This document shows positions 1 to 8,218 of a stretch of 35,088 nucleotides of DNA, piece by piece; position 1 is the stretch's first letter; every line of letters begins with the position of its first letter. A program made the position numbers and the translations under genes. Origin of the DNA: a virus; the IMG/VR virus record IMGVR_UViG_3300027797_000072, positions 1-35,088 of that record. The stretch is one strand, 5' to 3'. Below the pieces are notes generated by a model. It saw nothing but the letters and a program-made list of their open reading frames with translations. It did not search any database and was not told where the DNA came from.

Positions 1-1601
1 GTAACAGTTTGTATACGGCATGTTCTGTCAATGTGAATAATTGCCGGAATCTTTGCCTCTACACCTGGCTGACAGTTTACAGCATACATCATATGTGGGC
101 TATCATCCATGCCTCGTAGATCAAACCATTCGTGTACATGCTCTTGAAGAATTGTTCCAGCAAACGGACGGAAATATTCACGATGTTTTACTTCATTAAC
201 AAAGTCTTTACCGTCTTCATATGTAGGATTAAACAAAATTGATCTATTTCCTAGCGCACGTGGACCATTTTCACTGCGACCTTGATAGATAGTAACAATA
301 TTTTTATTCATTAACAGCTCAACAACGTCGTCGTTTGACGCATCTGTTACTTCAACATCATATTTTACTGCAATACGATTAACATCATCTACAGAATAAT
401 CATATTTAAATCCAAGATACAGTCCGTCTTTAGAATAGTCAACAGTAACATGATCTTCCATACCTTTGTAAAACATCAAGGCAGCACCAATAGCAGTACC
501 GGCATCATTGCTGATAGGTTCAATATACAGTTCAATGCCTTCGTCACGTAATTGTTCTAAGTAATAATAATTTGCCACACAGTTTAATCCGTAGCCACCA
601 CTAATTACTACTTTTTTCTGTCCAGTCATCGCTACTGATTTACGAATTAATCGTAGCACTTGTTCTTGGGTTTCTATTTGACACGCATAGGCAAGATCTC
701 TTCGATTATCTAAATAGGTCATGTCCTTTTGATAAATGTCGCTACTATTAAGATAGTCAAATAGCATTCCATTAATAACAGCGCCGTTAGGGTATGTAGG
801 AATAACAATATTTCTGTTAGCCAATGGAGCCAGAGTAGATGTATCAAATAATGGCGGAATAGCATCATTTGCTTTTCCGTATGGAAATAACCCCATAGTT
901 TTTCCAGCCTCAATCCCGCTCCAACCGCAGTACTGTGTAACTGCCTCGTACACTTTAGTAATACCAGCACGGTCAGTAATTAATGCTTCATGACTACAAA
1001 ATGGTTCATCGTACATACTACTGTCAAACTCTTTAATCAATGCGCCGGCGTTGGGTCCTCTAACGCCAAGGTGTTTATACATTGTTTTAAACGTAGCAGG
1101 ATATGAACAGTTATAAATGCTTTCGGTTTCCCACCCAGTTACATTCTCATTATTGATAGACAACGGAATAAATGTACCAGCACCGTCGACAATTAGTGCG
1201 ACCGCTTCTTCAAATCCAGATCGATAAAACGCACAGGCGGCATGTAACTTATGGTGGATATGACTAAAATCAACAACTTGAGGATGGTCAGTTGGATTTT
1301 CGTTTCGACGGATTAGTCCAAGTTTCCTTGCCAGACCAGTGTATACGTCATCTCCAGAAAAGTCAATCCTTCCTGCTGTCTCGCGTAAATTTTGAGTATG
1401 CGCAATAACCAAATAATCTAATCGATCTGTATAGTCTAATATCTTTAGCATAGCGGCAAATGGACCGCCATCGTATTTGTGTCTGCTTAATCTTTCTTCT
1501 TCTATGCTGAATACTATCTCACCATTCTTTAGTAAACATACACTGCTATTATGGCCACGTGCTAGTGCAGCAATCCATACATCTTTTTTAATTTCATTCA
1601 T
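1..1601 (-). CDS. Carbamoyltransferase, NodU/CmcH/TobZ family (C-terminus cut by window edge)
   Basis: The reading frame is open from ATG at 1601 to the left edge (about 533 codons), so the C-terminus is missing. Members transfer a carbamoyl group from carbamoyl phosphate to a hydroxyl of a sugar or antibiotic. Seen here: an N-terminal Kae1-like half with GHNSS (17-20), SIEEERLSRHK (about 32-42), HHKLHAA (116-122) and VDGAGT (138-143), and the C-terminal YrdC-like signature GPRALGNRSIL near residue 446. Family members are about 570 residues, so only a short tail should be missing. The start is supported by AAGGAT a few bases upstream; the gene begins 8 bases after the stop of the SGNH-like gene, in one minus-strand operon. 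Family assignment is firm; the substrate is unknown. Neighbouring glycosyltransferase and oxygenases suggest modification of a glycan or surface structure. Confidence 0.93.
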   Translation of the reverse strand, partial: MNEIKKDVWIAALARGHNSSVCLLKNGEIVFSIEEERLSRHKYDGGPFAAMLKILDYTDRLDYLVIAHTQNLRETAGRIDFSGDDVYTGLARKLGLIRRNENPTDHPQVVDFSHIHHKLHAACAFYRSGFEEAVALIVDGAGTFIPLSINNENVTGWETESIYNCSYPATFKTMYKHLGVRGPNAGALIKEFDSSMYDEPFCSHEALITDRAGITKVYEAVTQYCGWSGIEAGKTMGLFPYGKANDAIPPLFDTSTLAPLANRNIVIPTYPNGAVINGMLFDYLNSSDIYQKDMTYLDNRRDLAYACQIETQEQVLRLIRKSVAMTGQKKVVISGGYGLNCVANYYYLEQLRDEGIELYIEPISNDAGTAIGAALMFYKGMEDHVTVDYSKDGLYLGFKYDYSVDDVNRIAVKYDVEVTDASNDDVVELLMNKNIVTIYQGRSENGPRALGNRSILFNPTYEDGKDFVNEVKHREYFRPFAGTILQEHVHEWFDLRGMDDSPHMMYAVNCQPGVEAKIPAIIHIDRTCRIQTV

Positions 1602-1609
1602 ATATATCC

Positions 1610-2530
1610 TTAAAAGCCTTCCATCGGAAACGGCCAATTTAATTTATTTGCTGATACTGGAAAATTAGTGCGTTTTGCTAGCATAAGTTCAAACGATTGT
1701 TTATTAAAATTAAACTTAGCATGAACATGCTGTATTGCTTCAGCTAGCTCTTCACAATTTGCGACAGTTTCATCTGATAACTGTAACTTATCAGTTAGTT
1801 CTTGTTTAACCCATATTAAATGTTGAGACACGCTTGGATGTGTGTCTAAGAATCTTTTATTTTTAAGTACAGTATCAACAAAATCGTAAGTTAATTCTGG
1901 AGTTTGTTTAGCTACTAGTTCCATAGGCGCCAACCAATGCGCGGCATGATCTTGCCAAATTGGTTTATCGTATACTTCAAGTTCTGGAATTTTAGTCCAC
2001 GCTACTTTGTCAATACCTAATTCGTAGGGCCTTACTAAATCAGTATGTTCACCAATACCGGAATTAGTTCTTAAGTCGGTGCCCATGTTTCTAATATCGC
2101 CAATACTGGTCATGTACCATTTACACCCTGTGGATTTTAATAATCCCTGTGTAAGTGTTATATGATTCAGTGTATGCATGAAATACGCAGGTTCAAAGAA
2201 AAATGTTTCAATCCATTTTTTACCGTATAACTTTTCGTTAATGTAATTAAACACACTGCCGCTAGTTTTCCAGTGACTAATGCGTTCTGGCAAACTGTGC
2301 ATATGAAAAAAATCATGACGTAAGTGACTGCTCCATTGTACTATAACAGTGTCTTCTTCAGTAAACTTATACCGAATATTTGCCTCAGCAACTCGTTCTG
2401 CTATTGCTCGATTGCCAATGCCCGATAATCCCCAGTTCTTACTAAAGTCAAAGTGTACACTAATTAAATCAGCCCATGTAGGCCACGAGTAACTGGTATA
2501 ACTACATCCAAAGGTAAAAAGTCTTTTCAT
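1610..2530 (-). CDS. SGNH/GDSL-like hydrolase
   Basis: This 306-residue protein has the layout of an SGNH-fold esterase or acyl-hydrolase. Block I is FTFGCSYT with the likely nucleophile Ser10; the Gly block is SGIGN (36-40); VIVQWSSHLR (63-71) resembles the third block; and DTHPS with Asp229 and His231 resembles the catalytic Asp-His block, although only one residue lies between Asp and His where the classic motif has two. No signal peptide or membrane segment is seen, so it probably acts in the infected cell or on the virion. It starts 3 bases after the glycosyltransferase stop and has no clear ribosome site of its own, which suggests translational coupling. Such enzymes add or remove acyl groups on glycans; the substrate is unknown. 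Confidence 0.68.
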   Translation of the reverse strand: MKRLFTFGCSYTSYSWPTWADLISVHFDFSKNWGLSGIGNRAIAERVAEANIRYKFTEEDTVIVQWSSHLRHDFFHMHSLPERISHWKTSGSVFNYINEKLYGKKWIETFFFEPAYFMHTLNHITLTQGLLKSTGCKWYMTSIGDIRNMGTDLRTNSGIGEHTDLVRPYELGIDKVAWTKIPELEVYDKPIWQDHAAHWLAPMELVAKQTPELTYDFVDTVLKNKRFLDTHPSVSQHLIWVKQELTDKLQLSDETVANCEELAEAIQHVHAKFNFNKQSFELMLAKRTNFPVSANKLNWPFPMEGF

Positions 2531-2533
2531 AAA

Positions 2534-3544
2534 TTATGTTGCCGAACAAGATGTTGGTGCGTTAGCAGTGGTAATCATCAGAGGTTCAGTTGTCTGCCCG
2601 GCTCTTTTAAATTTAGCAACACCTTTGTTTACAGATGAAATAATAGCGTCTTCAATTTTATCATTCATTGCCATAATTCCATCATTGCCTCGATCTGCCA
2701 CTTCGTCCATGGTAATTCTAATAGGGCTATATTTGCGAACAGTACCGCCCATGTCTAGTACATCAAACTTTTCAACATTTGGATACGATACATTAATGCT
2801 GAATGTTGAACCTACAACTACAGTAGCAGGAATATCCAAAGAATACGCCATATGTTGACCCACTGAATCACAACCTAAGAAATAATCTGCGCCAGCAATA
2901 ATGCCAGCCCATTGACGTAAGCTAACATTTTGTGGATGGGCCACCAGATCTTTACAACCGTGTTGTTGGAAATCAATGCCAACTTCACTCATTAGAATAA
3001 CACCAAAATTCTTTTGAAGTTTTCTAATGATATTAATAGTATGAACTCCCTCAAAGCTACGACCAGACGGGTCAAAGATTGAGTTATTTTCAGCTCTAAC
3101 GCCACGGCCGAACGGTTGAACTACCACAATCTTATCTTTTTTAGTTTTTTCTTTGACTTCTTTAATAACGTTGTAGCCGCCAAACAGCTCTTCATTTGAC
3201 AATCTAATAGTAGGTTTAGGTAAATCTCTAACACCTTTATCGTTAATAAGAATATCAAACGCCTGTGCCAATGAGCACTTTTGATTAAAATATTCCCACA
3301 CTCGATATGGCTCAGGGGTTACTAAATCCATATTAATTAGTTTGTCTTCAAACAAGTTTTTGTGCCAGTGGTCATATGCCCTGGCATGTAATAGTGGATG
3401 ACCTTTATAAAAATCAGTGCCGCCCTCACATACAATGATAAAATCATTGCCATTTTCTTCAGCGTATTTTTCCAATGCAGGGATTGAACAGACCACTCTG
3501 CCAGCACCACCGTTGATAAAAAATGCTTTATGTCTTTGAGTCAT
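2534..3544 (-). CDS. GT9-like (heptosyltransferase-type) glycosyltransferase
   Basis: The 336-residue protein looks like a GT-B fold glycosyltransferase related to family 9 (ADP-heptose:LPS heptosyltransferases). The N-terminal half opens with FFINGGAGRVVCSIPALEKY (8-27), equivalent to the family's G-x-GD/A-x-P-A-L start. The second half begins with VVQPFGRG (141-148) and has the donor-site pattern ADYFLGCDSVGQHMAYSLDI (219-238), matching the GT9 D-S-G-x-x-H-x-A-x-A element, followed by PATVVVGST. The classical Gly-Asp of the first loop is replaced by Gly-Ala-Gly, so the family is distant. AGGA lies 7 bases before the ATG. It is the first gene of the three-gene minus-strand operon, and the donor and acceptor are not predictable. 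Confidence 0.72.
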   Translation of the reverse strand: MTQRHKAFFINGGAGRVVCSIPALEKYAEENGNDFIIVCEGGTDFYKGHPLLHARAYDHWHKNLFEDKLINMDLVTPEPYRVWEYFNQKCSLAQAFDILINDKGVRDLPKPTIRLSNEELFGGYNVIKEVKEKTKKDKIVVVQPFGRGVRAENNSIFDPSGRSFEGVHTINIIRKLQKNFGVILMSEVGIDFQQHGCKDLVAHPQNVSLRQWAGIIAGADYFLGCDSVGQHMAYSLDIPATVVVGSTFSINVSYPNVEKFDVLDMGGTVRKYSPIRITMDEVADRGNDGIMAMNDKIEDAIISSVNKGVAKFKRAGQTTEPLMITTANAPTSCSAT

Positions 3545-3561
3545 AAATTGTCCTATAATTA

Positions 3562-3600
3562 TAATACACTATAATTTAGCATATTTTATACAAGGAAGCA
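3562..3600 (-). promoter_or_regulatory. AT-rich region upstream of the minus-strand glycan operon
   Basis: On the minus strand this stretch contains TATAAAATATGC, CTAAATTATAG and TATTATAAT before the AGGA ribosome site of the glycosyltransferase gene. It is the only place a promoter for the three-gene minus operon would be expected. No clean late octamer is present and the -35 assignment is ambiguous (TTGCTT lies 17 bases before TAAATT). It is therefore a weak candidate for a sigma70-type promoter. Confidence 0.3.
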
Positions 3601-3615
3601 AGAGTTTTGAGTCTC

Positions 3616-4224
3616 TTAGTACGCACCTTCAACACTAAAGTTAGCACTAACTGTAATCCTGCGCGACTTACTTTTATTAGGTAAAACATAGTGTGACGCC
3701 CAACTTGGAAAAATTACCAATGTGCCTTCTTGTACCGTTGGTATAAACTTTCCTTGACTGAATGAATTAAAAATTCTGTTTATACCAGTAGCTTGTACTA
3801 TTGAAAAATTTGAATTTTCAAAAATTAGTTGTCCTCCACCATTAGTATCTTGTGGTAGCTCTAACATGTACGCACACGAAAACGATCTGTTAGGAAACGC
3901 ATGATCGTGTATTTCTTGGTATTCACCCTGGTCGTATAAATTCATCCATACTTCGTTACTATGGACTTTATATTCACATAACGGTTCTAGACTATCAAGA
4001 TACTCCTGAATGTTTGGTTGTATTGCTTGATAAAACACATCCCATGGTATTAGCGCATTAGAGTCTTGTTGGCATGTAGACTTACAATTTGAGTAGATCC
4101 AAGGGTTCCCAAAATTAGTAGCATCGTTTAAAAATGGTGTTAAACTGGTTACTATTTGATCATGCGCAGTGACTTGACCAACATAAAAATGTGTAGCCCA
4201 TTCACTCTTTGTGTGATTTTTCAT
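3616..4224 (-). CDS. 2OG-Fe(II) oxygenase-like protein (TIGR02466-like)
   Basis: This 202-residue protein resembles small phage and bacterial 2-oxoglutarate/Fe(II) dioxygenases. It has a first metal-ligand region EIHDHAF (His106, His108) followed by the strand SFSCAYMLELP, and a distal block FPSWASHYVLPNKSKSRR with His178 and Arg188/189 in the usual positions for the last iron ligand and the 2OG-binding arginine. The first site reads HxH rather than the classical HxD, as in the two neighbouring oxygenases. It likely hydroxylates a protein, sugar or nucleotide; the substrate is unknown. It lies divergent from the other two oxygenases. A TTTAAATA octamer ends 4 bases before the ATG and no Shine-Dalgarno is visible. 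Confidence 0.78.
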   Translation of the reverse strand: MKNHTKSEWATHFYVGQVTAHDQIVTSLTPFLNDATNFGNPWIYSNCKSTCQQDSNALIPWDVFYQAIQPNIQEYLDSLEPLCEYKVHSNEVWMNLYDQGEYQEIHDHAFPNRSFSCAYMLELPQDTNGGGQLIFENSNFSIVQATGINRIFNSFSQGKFIPTVQEGTLVIFPSWASHYVLPNKSKSRRITVSANFSVEGAY

Positions 4225-4228
4225 TCTA

Positions 4229-4236
4229 TATTTAAA
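4229..4236 (-). promoter_or_regulatory. Late-promoter-like octamer TTTAAATA, 4 bases before ATG
   Basis: The minus strand reads TTTAAATA-TAGA-ATG for the gene starting at 4224. The octamer matches the T4 late consensus TATAAATA except at its second position. The spacing to ATG (4) is the same as at 8397, 21184 and 30528. By T4 geometry the transcript would begin at or beside the start codon. Confidence 0.5.
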
Positions 4237-4303
4237 TTTTTATATTTTAAAATTAGACAAATGTGACTACAATCCATAATGTGTGACCCCTAGAGTAGTC
4301 CTA

Positions 4304-4311
4304 CATAAGTA
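4304..4311 (+). promoter_or_regulatory. Late-promoter-like octamer CATAAGTA, 5 bases before ATG
   Basis: The sequence CATAAGTA-GTTTA-ATG precedes the first plus-strand oxygenase gene. It differs from NATAAATA at one position (G for A) and has the 5-base spacing seen at three other genes. The 92-base gap between the divergent genes holds no other obvious signal. Confidence 0.4.
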
Positions 4312-4316
4312 GTTTA

Positions 4317-4892
4317 ATGCAACCAATAGTAACAGAGATTAATATTGAATTAAAAGTGCCAGTTCGAATATGGGAGTTTTCTCTTGAGCACCTCGGTGCT
4401 GATGTTCAAACTAATATTCATAATTCAATTCTAGATATTGTTAAACAAGGGCATTGCCATAGAGAGCCTGAAAAAACTCGTGCTGATCGAACCACTACTA
4501 TGAGTCAGTGGTGTATGCACAAAGAATATCCAATCTTTAAAAAAATATCTGATCGAGCTGAATCAGTAATACAAGAATGGTTTATGATGAACGCTCGAAT
4601 GACTTTGCTTACAAATCTTACAGCATGTTGGTATGCTAGTTACGAAGTTGGCCAGCAAACAATTCCACACGAACACAGTCCGGATTTATTTGCGTTTTCC
4701 TACTATGTACAAGTTGACGAAAACACTACTCCGTTATTATTTCCGGGTTATCCTGGATACTCTTATCAACCTCGACAGGGATATGGGGTTATTTTTCCTG
4801 GCTGGTTAACACACCAAGTGCTGCCGCATAACTCTACAACCCCAAGAATTGTTGTTGCCGGCAACATCGAAGGCACTGCCTTACAAGAATGA
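4317..4892 (+). CDS. 2OG-Fe(II) oxygenase-like protein, tandem copy 1
   Basis: The 191-residue protein has the same C-terminal signature as the minus-strand oxygenase: PHEHSPDLFAFSYYV (His118, His120), then QGYGVIFPGWLTHQVLP with His166 and Arg177 for iron and 2-oxoglutarate. The N-terminal half includes WCMHKE and RAESVIQEW, shared with the next gene. The downstream gene has the same length and places all these residues at identical numbers, so the two are tandem duplicates. Reading frames overlap by the ATGA at 4889-4892, implying translational coupling. The substrate is unknown; context suggests modification of virion proteins or glycans. The upstream octamer lies 5 bases from the ATG and no ribosome-binding site is visible. 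Confidence 0.75.
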   Translation: MQPIVTEINIELKVPVRIWEFSLEHLGADVQTNIHNSILDIVKQGHCHREPEKTRADRTTTMSQWCMHKEYPIFKKISDRAESVIQEWFMMNARMTLLTNLTACWYASYEVGQQTIPHEHSPDLFAFSYYVQVDENTTPLLFPGYPGYSYQPRQGYGVIFPGWLTHQVLPHNSTTPRIVVAGNIEGTALQE

Positions 4893-5464
4893 CTATGATC
4901 CCTCCTATCGTAAATGAAATTTTAGTAGACTTAACGGTGCCAATAAAGCTGTGGGAATTTTCCTTAGACAATCTACCAGCACACCGCCGCAAGGTCATAC
5001 ATCAAGATGTTTTAAATATTGCTCAAGATCAAGGTGATAAGCAAGGTGGCACCTTACGAGTACAGGCACAAATGACTGACTGGTGTATGCATCGAGATCA
5101 CGCATCTTTCCGAGAAATTGCCAACCGAGCAGAATCTATTGTACAACAGTGGTATTTAGACAACGCTCGAATGACGTTAAACACTAAAATAACTGCCTGT
5201 TGGGCAGTAAGTTATGCTCGGGGGCAACACTCAATTACTCATTCACACCAACCAGATCTGTTTAGTTTTGTATATTATGTAGCAGCCGATGAAGCTTCGG
5301 CTCCGCTAGTATTCCCAGACCCGCCGTGTTACTGTTATCAGCCCCGAACTGGATACGGTATTATATTCCCTGCTTGGTTAAATCACATGGTTCCTACACA
5401 AGAATCAACAGGTACTAGGGTAGTAGTGGCAGGTAATATTCAAGGCATTGCCTACCGAGAATAG
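4889..5464 (+). CDS. 2OG-Fe(II) oxygenase-like protein, tandem copy 2
   Basis: This 191-residue protein aligns almost without gaps to the preceding gene product. The metal region is THSHQPDLFSFVYYV (His118, His120) and the distal block is TGYGIIFPAWLNHMVP with His166 and Arg177. Conserved upstream blocks are WCMHRD, NRAESIVQQW, NARMTL and TACW. ATG at 4889 overlaps the previous stop (ATGA); an alternative start at 4895 would remove two residues. All predicted catalytic residues are kept in both copies, so neither looks decayed, and divergence between them suggests different substrates. The reaction is inferred from the fold signature only. Confidence 0.75.
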   Translation: MTMIPPIVNEILVDLTVPIKLWEFSLDNLPAHRRKVIHQDVLNIAQDQGDKQGGTLRVQAQMTDWCMHRDHASFREIANRAESIVQQWYLDNARMTLNTKITACWAVSYARGQHSITHSHQPDLFSFVYYVAADEASAPLVFPDPPCYCYQPRTGYGIIFPAWLNHMVPTQESTGTRVVVAGNIQGIAYRE

Positions 5465-5482
5465 CATTGCGCTGATAACTCA

Positions 5483-5490
5483 GCTAAATA
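5483..5490 (+). promoter_or_regulatory. Late-promoter-like octamer GCTAAATA upstream of fibre gene
   Basis: GCTAAATA ends 15 bases before the ATG at 5506, with AAAGGG between as a ribosome-binding site. It matches the TAAATA core and is of the leadered type, unlike the promoters 4-5 bases from an ATG. Confidence 0.5.
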
Positions 5491-5505
5491 TGTAAAGGGC
5501 ATACA

Positions 5506-7983
5506 ATGAATATTGCGAATTTTTTCTTAAAAGGGTTAAACAAGACCCTAAAATTAATAAACGGAACTAACCTTTCCTACGCAGGACCATGGGTAAAAGT
5601 ATATCCAAATACAATAATTGACAGCTGGTATGTTGGCGACTTTTCAACAGCTACATATTTGCTTACTATAGAGCACGACTCTAACAAAAAAGAAGTAATG
5701 CATGTAAACGTAGTAGCCAGGCCGGATCAAGCAAGTTATACTATCTACGGACGAACAAGTATTGATGATGAACTAATAATATTAGACGCTTCAGTAAACA
5801 ACAGTATATTCACCTTAAAAGCATCCCCAACTGACGCAATGTTTACGGGTGTAAAAGTTACAAAATTAGTGTTTTACGGGGAAACAATTAATCCATTAAC
5901 GCAGGCAACAATAGCGTCAACTGGGCCCGGTGATACCGGTGGCGCCGGCGGCAACACTGAAGGCGGTGGTACAGGAGGTGGCACTTATACTTTACCAATA
6001 GCAGGAACTGGTCCTCTCGGCACGTTAGGCGGTGTTAAGGTTGACGGAACTAGTATTACTATCAACAGTGGAGTAATATCATCTAGTGTTGCGCCTGTTA
6101 GCAGATCAACAATATCAACTACTGTAAATTTAGCCGCTGGAGTAGACACTACTGCTACAGTAGTTATGGCAAAAAGTTATACACTGTATAGTATTCAAAC
6201 GTCAGCGGCGGCATGGGTAACAGTATATGTAAATCCTGCGTCACGAACTGCAGATGCTAGTAGAGAAATTAATACTGATCCACTACCGGGAGCAGGTGTA
6301 GTAGCTGAAGTCATCACTGCTGGCAATGAAACAGTACTAATGAGCCCAGCAGTATCCGGATATAATTTTGACACTCCGACTACTAACAATGCTTACTTAA
6401 AAATTTATAACACAAGTGGCTCAAGCTCTGCTATAACAGTTACGTTAACTTTCTTAACAGAGTCAGGAAACAGTAGTAGTATTATTAGTAGTGGTAGTGG
6501 CGTTGTAAACTCGGGCACATCAGGCAGATTAGCATATTATCCGGCCACTGGTACTACTGTTGACGATCTAGCACTAGTTTCATGGGGCTCTAGTACACTC
6601 AGCGTTACCGGGGCAATAAATGTATCTGCGCAAAAAAACTTTGTAAGATTTCATTGGGACACCCTTGCTGATCTTAACAGCGAAGTAAGTCCAGTAACTT
6701 GGCATGGTATGCTTGCTCATGTACACGAAACTGGCCGTGTATATGTAGCACATGCGGCAGCTTGGGTTCCGTTGGCTCTTCAATCAGATATTGTCTCTGG
6801 TGGCGGAACATACACACTACCAACAGCCACTACTAGTACGCTTGGTGGAGTTAAGGTAGATGGATCAACAATCACAATTAATGGCAGTGGAGCAATTACT
6901 GCTAACTACTCTACCTATTTGTTACCAACAGCCACTACTAGTGTATTAGGCGGCGTTAAGGTAGATGGATCAACTATTACTATTAGTGGCAGCGGGGTAA
7001 TAAGCTCTGCTTCATCTTACACACTACCAACAGCCACTACCATTGTGCTAGGCGGAGTTAAGGTAGATGGCTCAACAATCACAATCAATGGCAGTGGAGT
7101 AATTTCAGCCTCTGTTACTGGTGCGTTTGTATACAAGGGCACGTGGAATGCTAGCACTAACACTCCTACTTTAACTAACGGAATTGGCGTAACAGGTAAT
7201 CAATATGTTGTCAACGTGGCGGGCACACAGAATTTTGGTGCTGGCAATATAACATTTACTGTGGGTGACTATGTACTGTACAGCGGTACAGTTTGGCAAC
7301 AGATTGCTGCAGGCGGGATAGCTGCCGCAGGTTCATTAACTGGACCAACATTAGCATCGAATGTAGTTTCTAGTAGTCTAACCAGCGTAGGTACATTAAC
7401 TAACCTTACGGTGACTAATACCATTACTGGCAGTGTTTCAGGAAGTGCTGCCACTGTAACTAGCATCAGTGGAAATACTATTACCAGTGGTCAGGTAACT
7501 ACCGGGTTAGGGTTTACCCCCTACAACGCAACTAACCCAAGTGGTTATATTAGTGGCATTGATTCAACTGCTGTTGTTAACGCATTAGGATTTACTCCTG
7601 TTCAGGCTAGTACTATAATTCCAGCCATTACACGACTCGATGTAACTGCTCCTACATCGTTAGCATACTTATTCAACAATCAGTATTCGGGCGATAACCC
7701 TACAATATATGCTATCAGTGGTACCACTATTGCTTTTAGTTTAAATGTAGCAGGCCACCCGTTCTTAGTACGAACAAGTGGCGGATCAAATTACAATACT
7801 GGATTAATTCATGTGAGTACAACCGGTGTAGTTAGTACAGGGTCAAATGCGCAGGGCAAAGTGTCAGGCACGCTCTACTGGCAAATTCCACAAGGAACCA
7901 GTGGCGCCTATCAATATATATGTTCCAATCACGGCGGCATGGTCGGGGTCATTACTGTTAAACAGATTAGCAGTTTACCCTAA
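5506..7983 (+). CDS. Tail-fibre-like structural protein with LGGVKVDG repeats and cupredoxin-like C-terminus
   Basis: This 825-residue protein is probably a fibre or baseplate-associated virion component that contacts the host. An N-terminal domain (1-135) is like those of cyanophage structural proteins. A Gly-rich linker (about 140-165) follows. Four copies of a roughly 32-residue repeat with core LGGVKVDG(S/T)xITI occur, one near 160-193 and three near 435-535. Between them lies a segment with WHGMLAHVHETGRVYVAHA (about 402-420), common in phage fibres. A KGTWNASTNTPTL domain (about 545-605) follows. The last 110 residues contain GHPFLV and YICSNHGGMVGVITV, giving the His, Cys, His and Met ligands of a type-1 copper site. 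GCTAAATA and AAAGGG precede the start. Confidence 0.85.
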   Translation: MNIANFFLKGLNKTLKLINGTNLSYAGPWVKVYPNTIIDSWYVGDFSTATYLLTIEHDSNKKEVMHVNVVARPDQASYTIYGRTSIDDELIILDASVNNSIFTLKASPTDAMFTGVKVTKLVFYGETINPLTQATIASTGPGDTGGAGGNTEGGGTGGGTYTLPIAGTGPLGTLGGVKVDGTSITINSGVISSSVAPVSRSTISTTVNLAAGVDTTATVVMAKSYTLYSIQTSAAAWVTVYVNPASRTADASREINTDPLPGAGVVAEVITAGNETVLMSPAVSGYNFDTPTTNNAYLKIYNTSGSSSAITVTLTFLTESGNSSSIISSGSGVVNSGTSGRLAYYPATGTTVDDLALVSWGSSTLSVTGAINVSAQKNFVRFHWDTLADLNSEVSPVTWHGMLAHVHETGRVYVAHAAAWVPLALQSDIVSGGGTYTLPTATTSTLGGVKVDGSTITINGSGAITANYSTYLLPTATTSVLGGVKVDGSTITISGSGVISSASSYTLPTATTIVLGGVKVDGSTITINGSGVISASVTGAFVYKGTWNASTNTPTLTNGIGVTGNQYVVNVAGTQNFGAGNITFTVGDYVLYSGTVWQQIAAGGIAAAGSLTGPTLASNVVSSSLTSVGTLTNLTVTNTITGSVSGSAATVTSISGNTITSGQVTTGLGFTPYNATNPSGYISGIDSTAVVNALGFTPVQASTIIPAITRLDVTAPTSLAYLFNNQYSGDNPTIYAISGTTIAFSLNVAGHPFLVRTSGGSNYNTGLIHVSTTGVVSTGSNAQGKVSGTLYWQIPQGTSGAYQYICSNHGGMVGVITVKQISSLP
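6808..7110 (+). repeat. Three tandem copies of a ~100-base coding repeat (LPTATTSxLGGVKVDGS)
   Basis: Three near-identical segments of about 100 bases each encode Y-T-L-P-T-A-T-T-x-x-L-G-G-V-K-V-D-G-S-T-I-T-I followed by a short Gly/Ser spacer. A more diverged fourth copy lies upstream at about 5980-6084. They form the shaft-like part of the fibre protein. The high DNA similarity makes this a site where copy number could change by recombination. Confidence 0.85.
7620..7980 (+). other. Region encoding a cupredoxin-like C-terminal domain
   Basis: This marks a domain within the fibre gene. The encoded segment has a strand with GHPF, then a GTLYWQIP strand, then Y-I-C-S-N-H-G-G-M-V-G-V-I. This follows the plastocyanin/azurin order of copper ligands: one upstream His, then Cys-x2-His-x2-Met. 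Similar C-terminal domains occur in cyanophage structural proteins, as far as I recall. Copper binding is not shown. Confidence 0.6.
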
Positions 7984-7996
7984 CTCCTGAACAATA

Positions 7997-8218
7997 ATGG
8001 AATGGGAGACAGTTGAGCCCTACAGATGGCGTCAAGAACCTCAGGACAATCTGTGGCGGGTGTACATTGAAGGCGTCAAAGGTACCATACAAGTGGATGA
8101 AATTGTGTGGATAACCGGACGTTTTGATATGTTAGATCAGCTGTACTGGGATGCCCAGGGCGTGTTAGATGGACACTATCACTGCTGTTTATGGGGCAAG
8201 TGTTGGATTTTGCGGTAG
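7997..8218 (+). CDS. Small Trp-rich protein of unknown function
   Basis: A 73-residue reading frame starts 13 bases after the fibre gene stop on the same strand. I do not recognise it. It is acidic and aromatic, with six Trp and a C-terminal cluster HYHCCLWGKCW containing three Cys and two His that could bind a metal. The amino-acid make-up looks like a real small protein. No clear Shine-Dalgarno site or late octamer precedes it, so expression probably depends on readthrough from the fibre gene. Its last 40 bases overlap the convergent small membrane-protein gene, so the extent of one of the two may be wrong. Confidence 0.5.
   Translation: MEWETVEPYRWRQEPQDNLWRVYIEGVKGTIQVDEIVWITGRFDMLDQLYWDAQGVLDGHYHCCLWGKCWILR

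Noticed and set aside
719-970. Minus-strand 83-residue Leu/His-rich frame
   Set aside because: It is a different frame within the carbamoyltransferase gene, which has clear family motifs over the same bases.
1477-1668. Plus-strand 63-residue frame at the carbamoyltransferase start
   Set aside because: It is antisense to the well-conserved N-terminus of that enzyme and has no ribosome site.
3595-3625. Short AAGAG/CTCTT inverted repeat after the glycosyltransferase upstream region, considered as a terminator
   Set aside because: Only five pairs with an 8-base loop and no T run; too weak to call.
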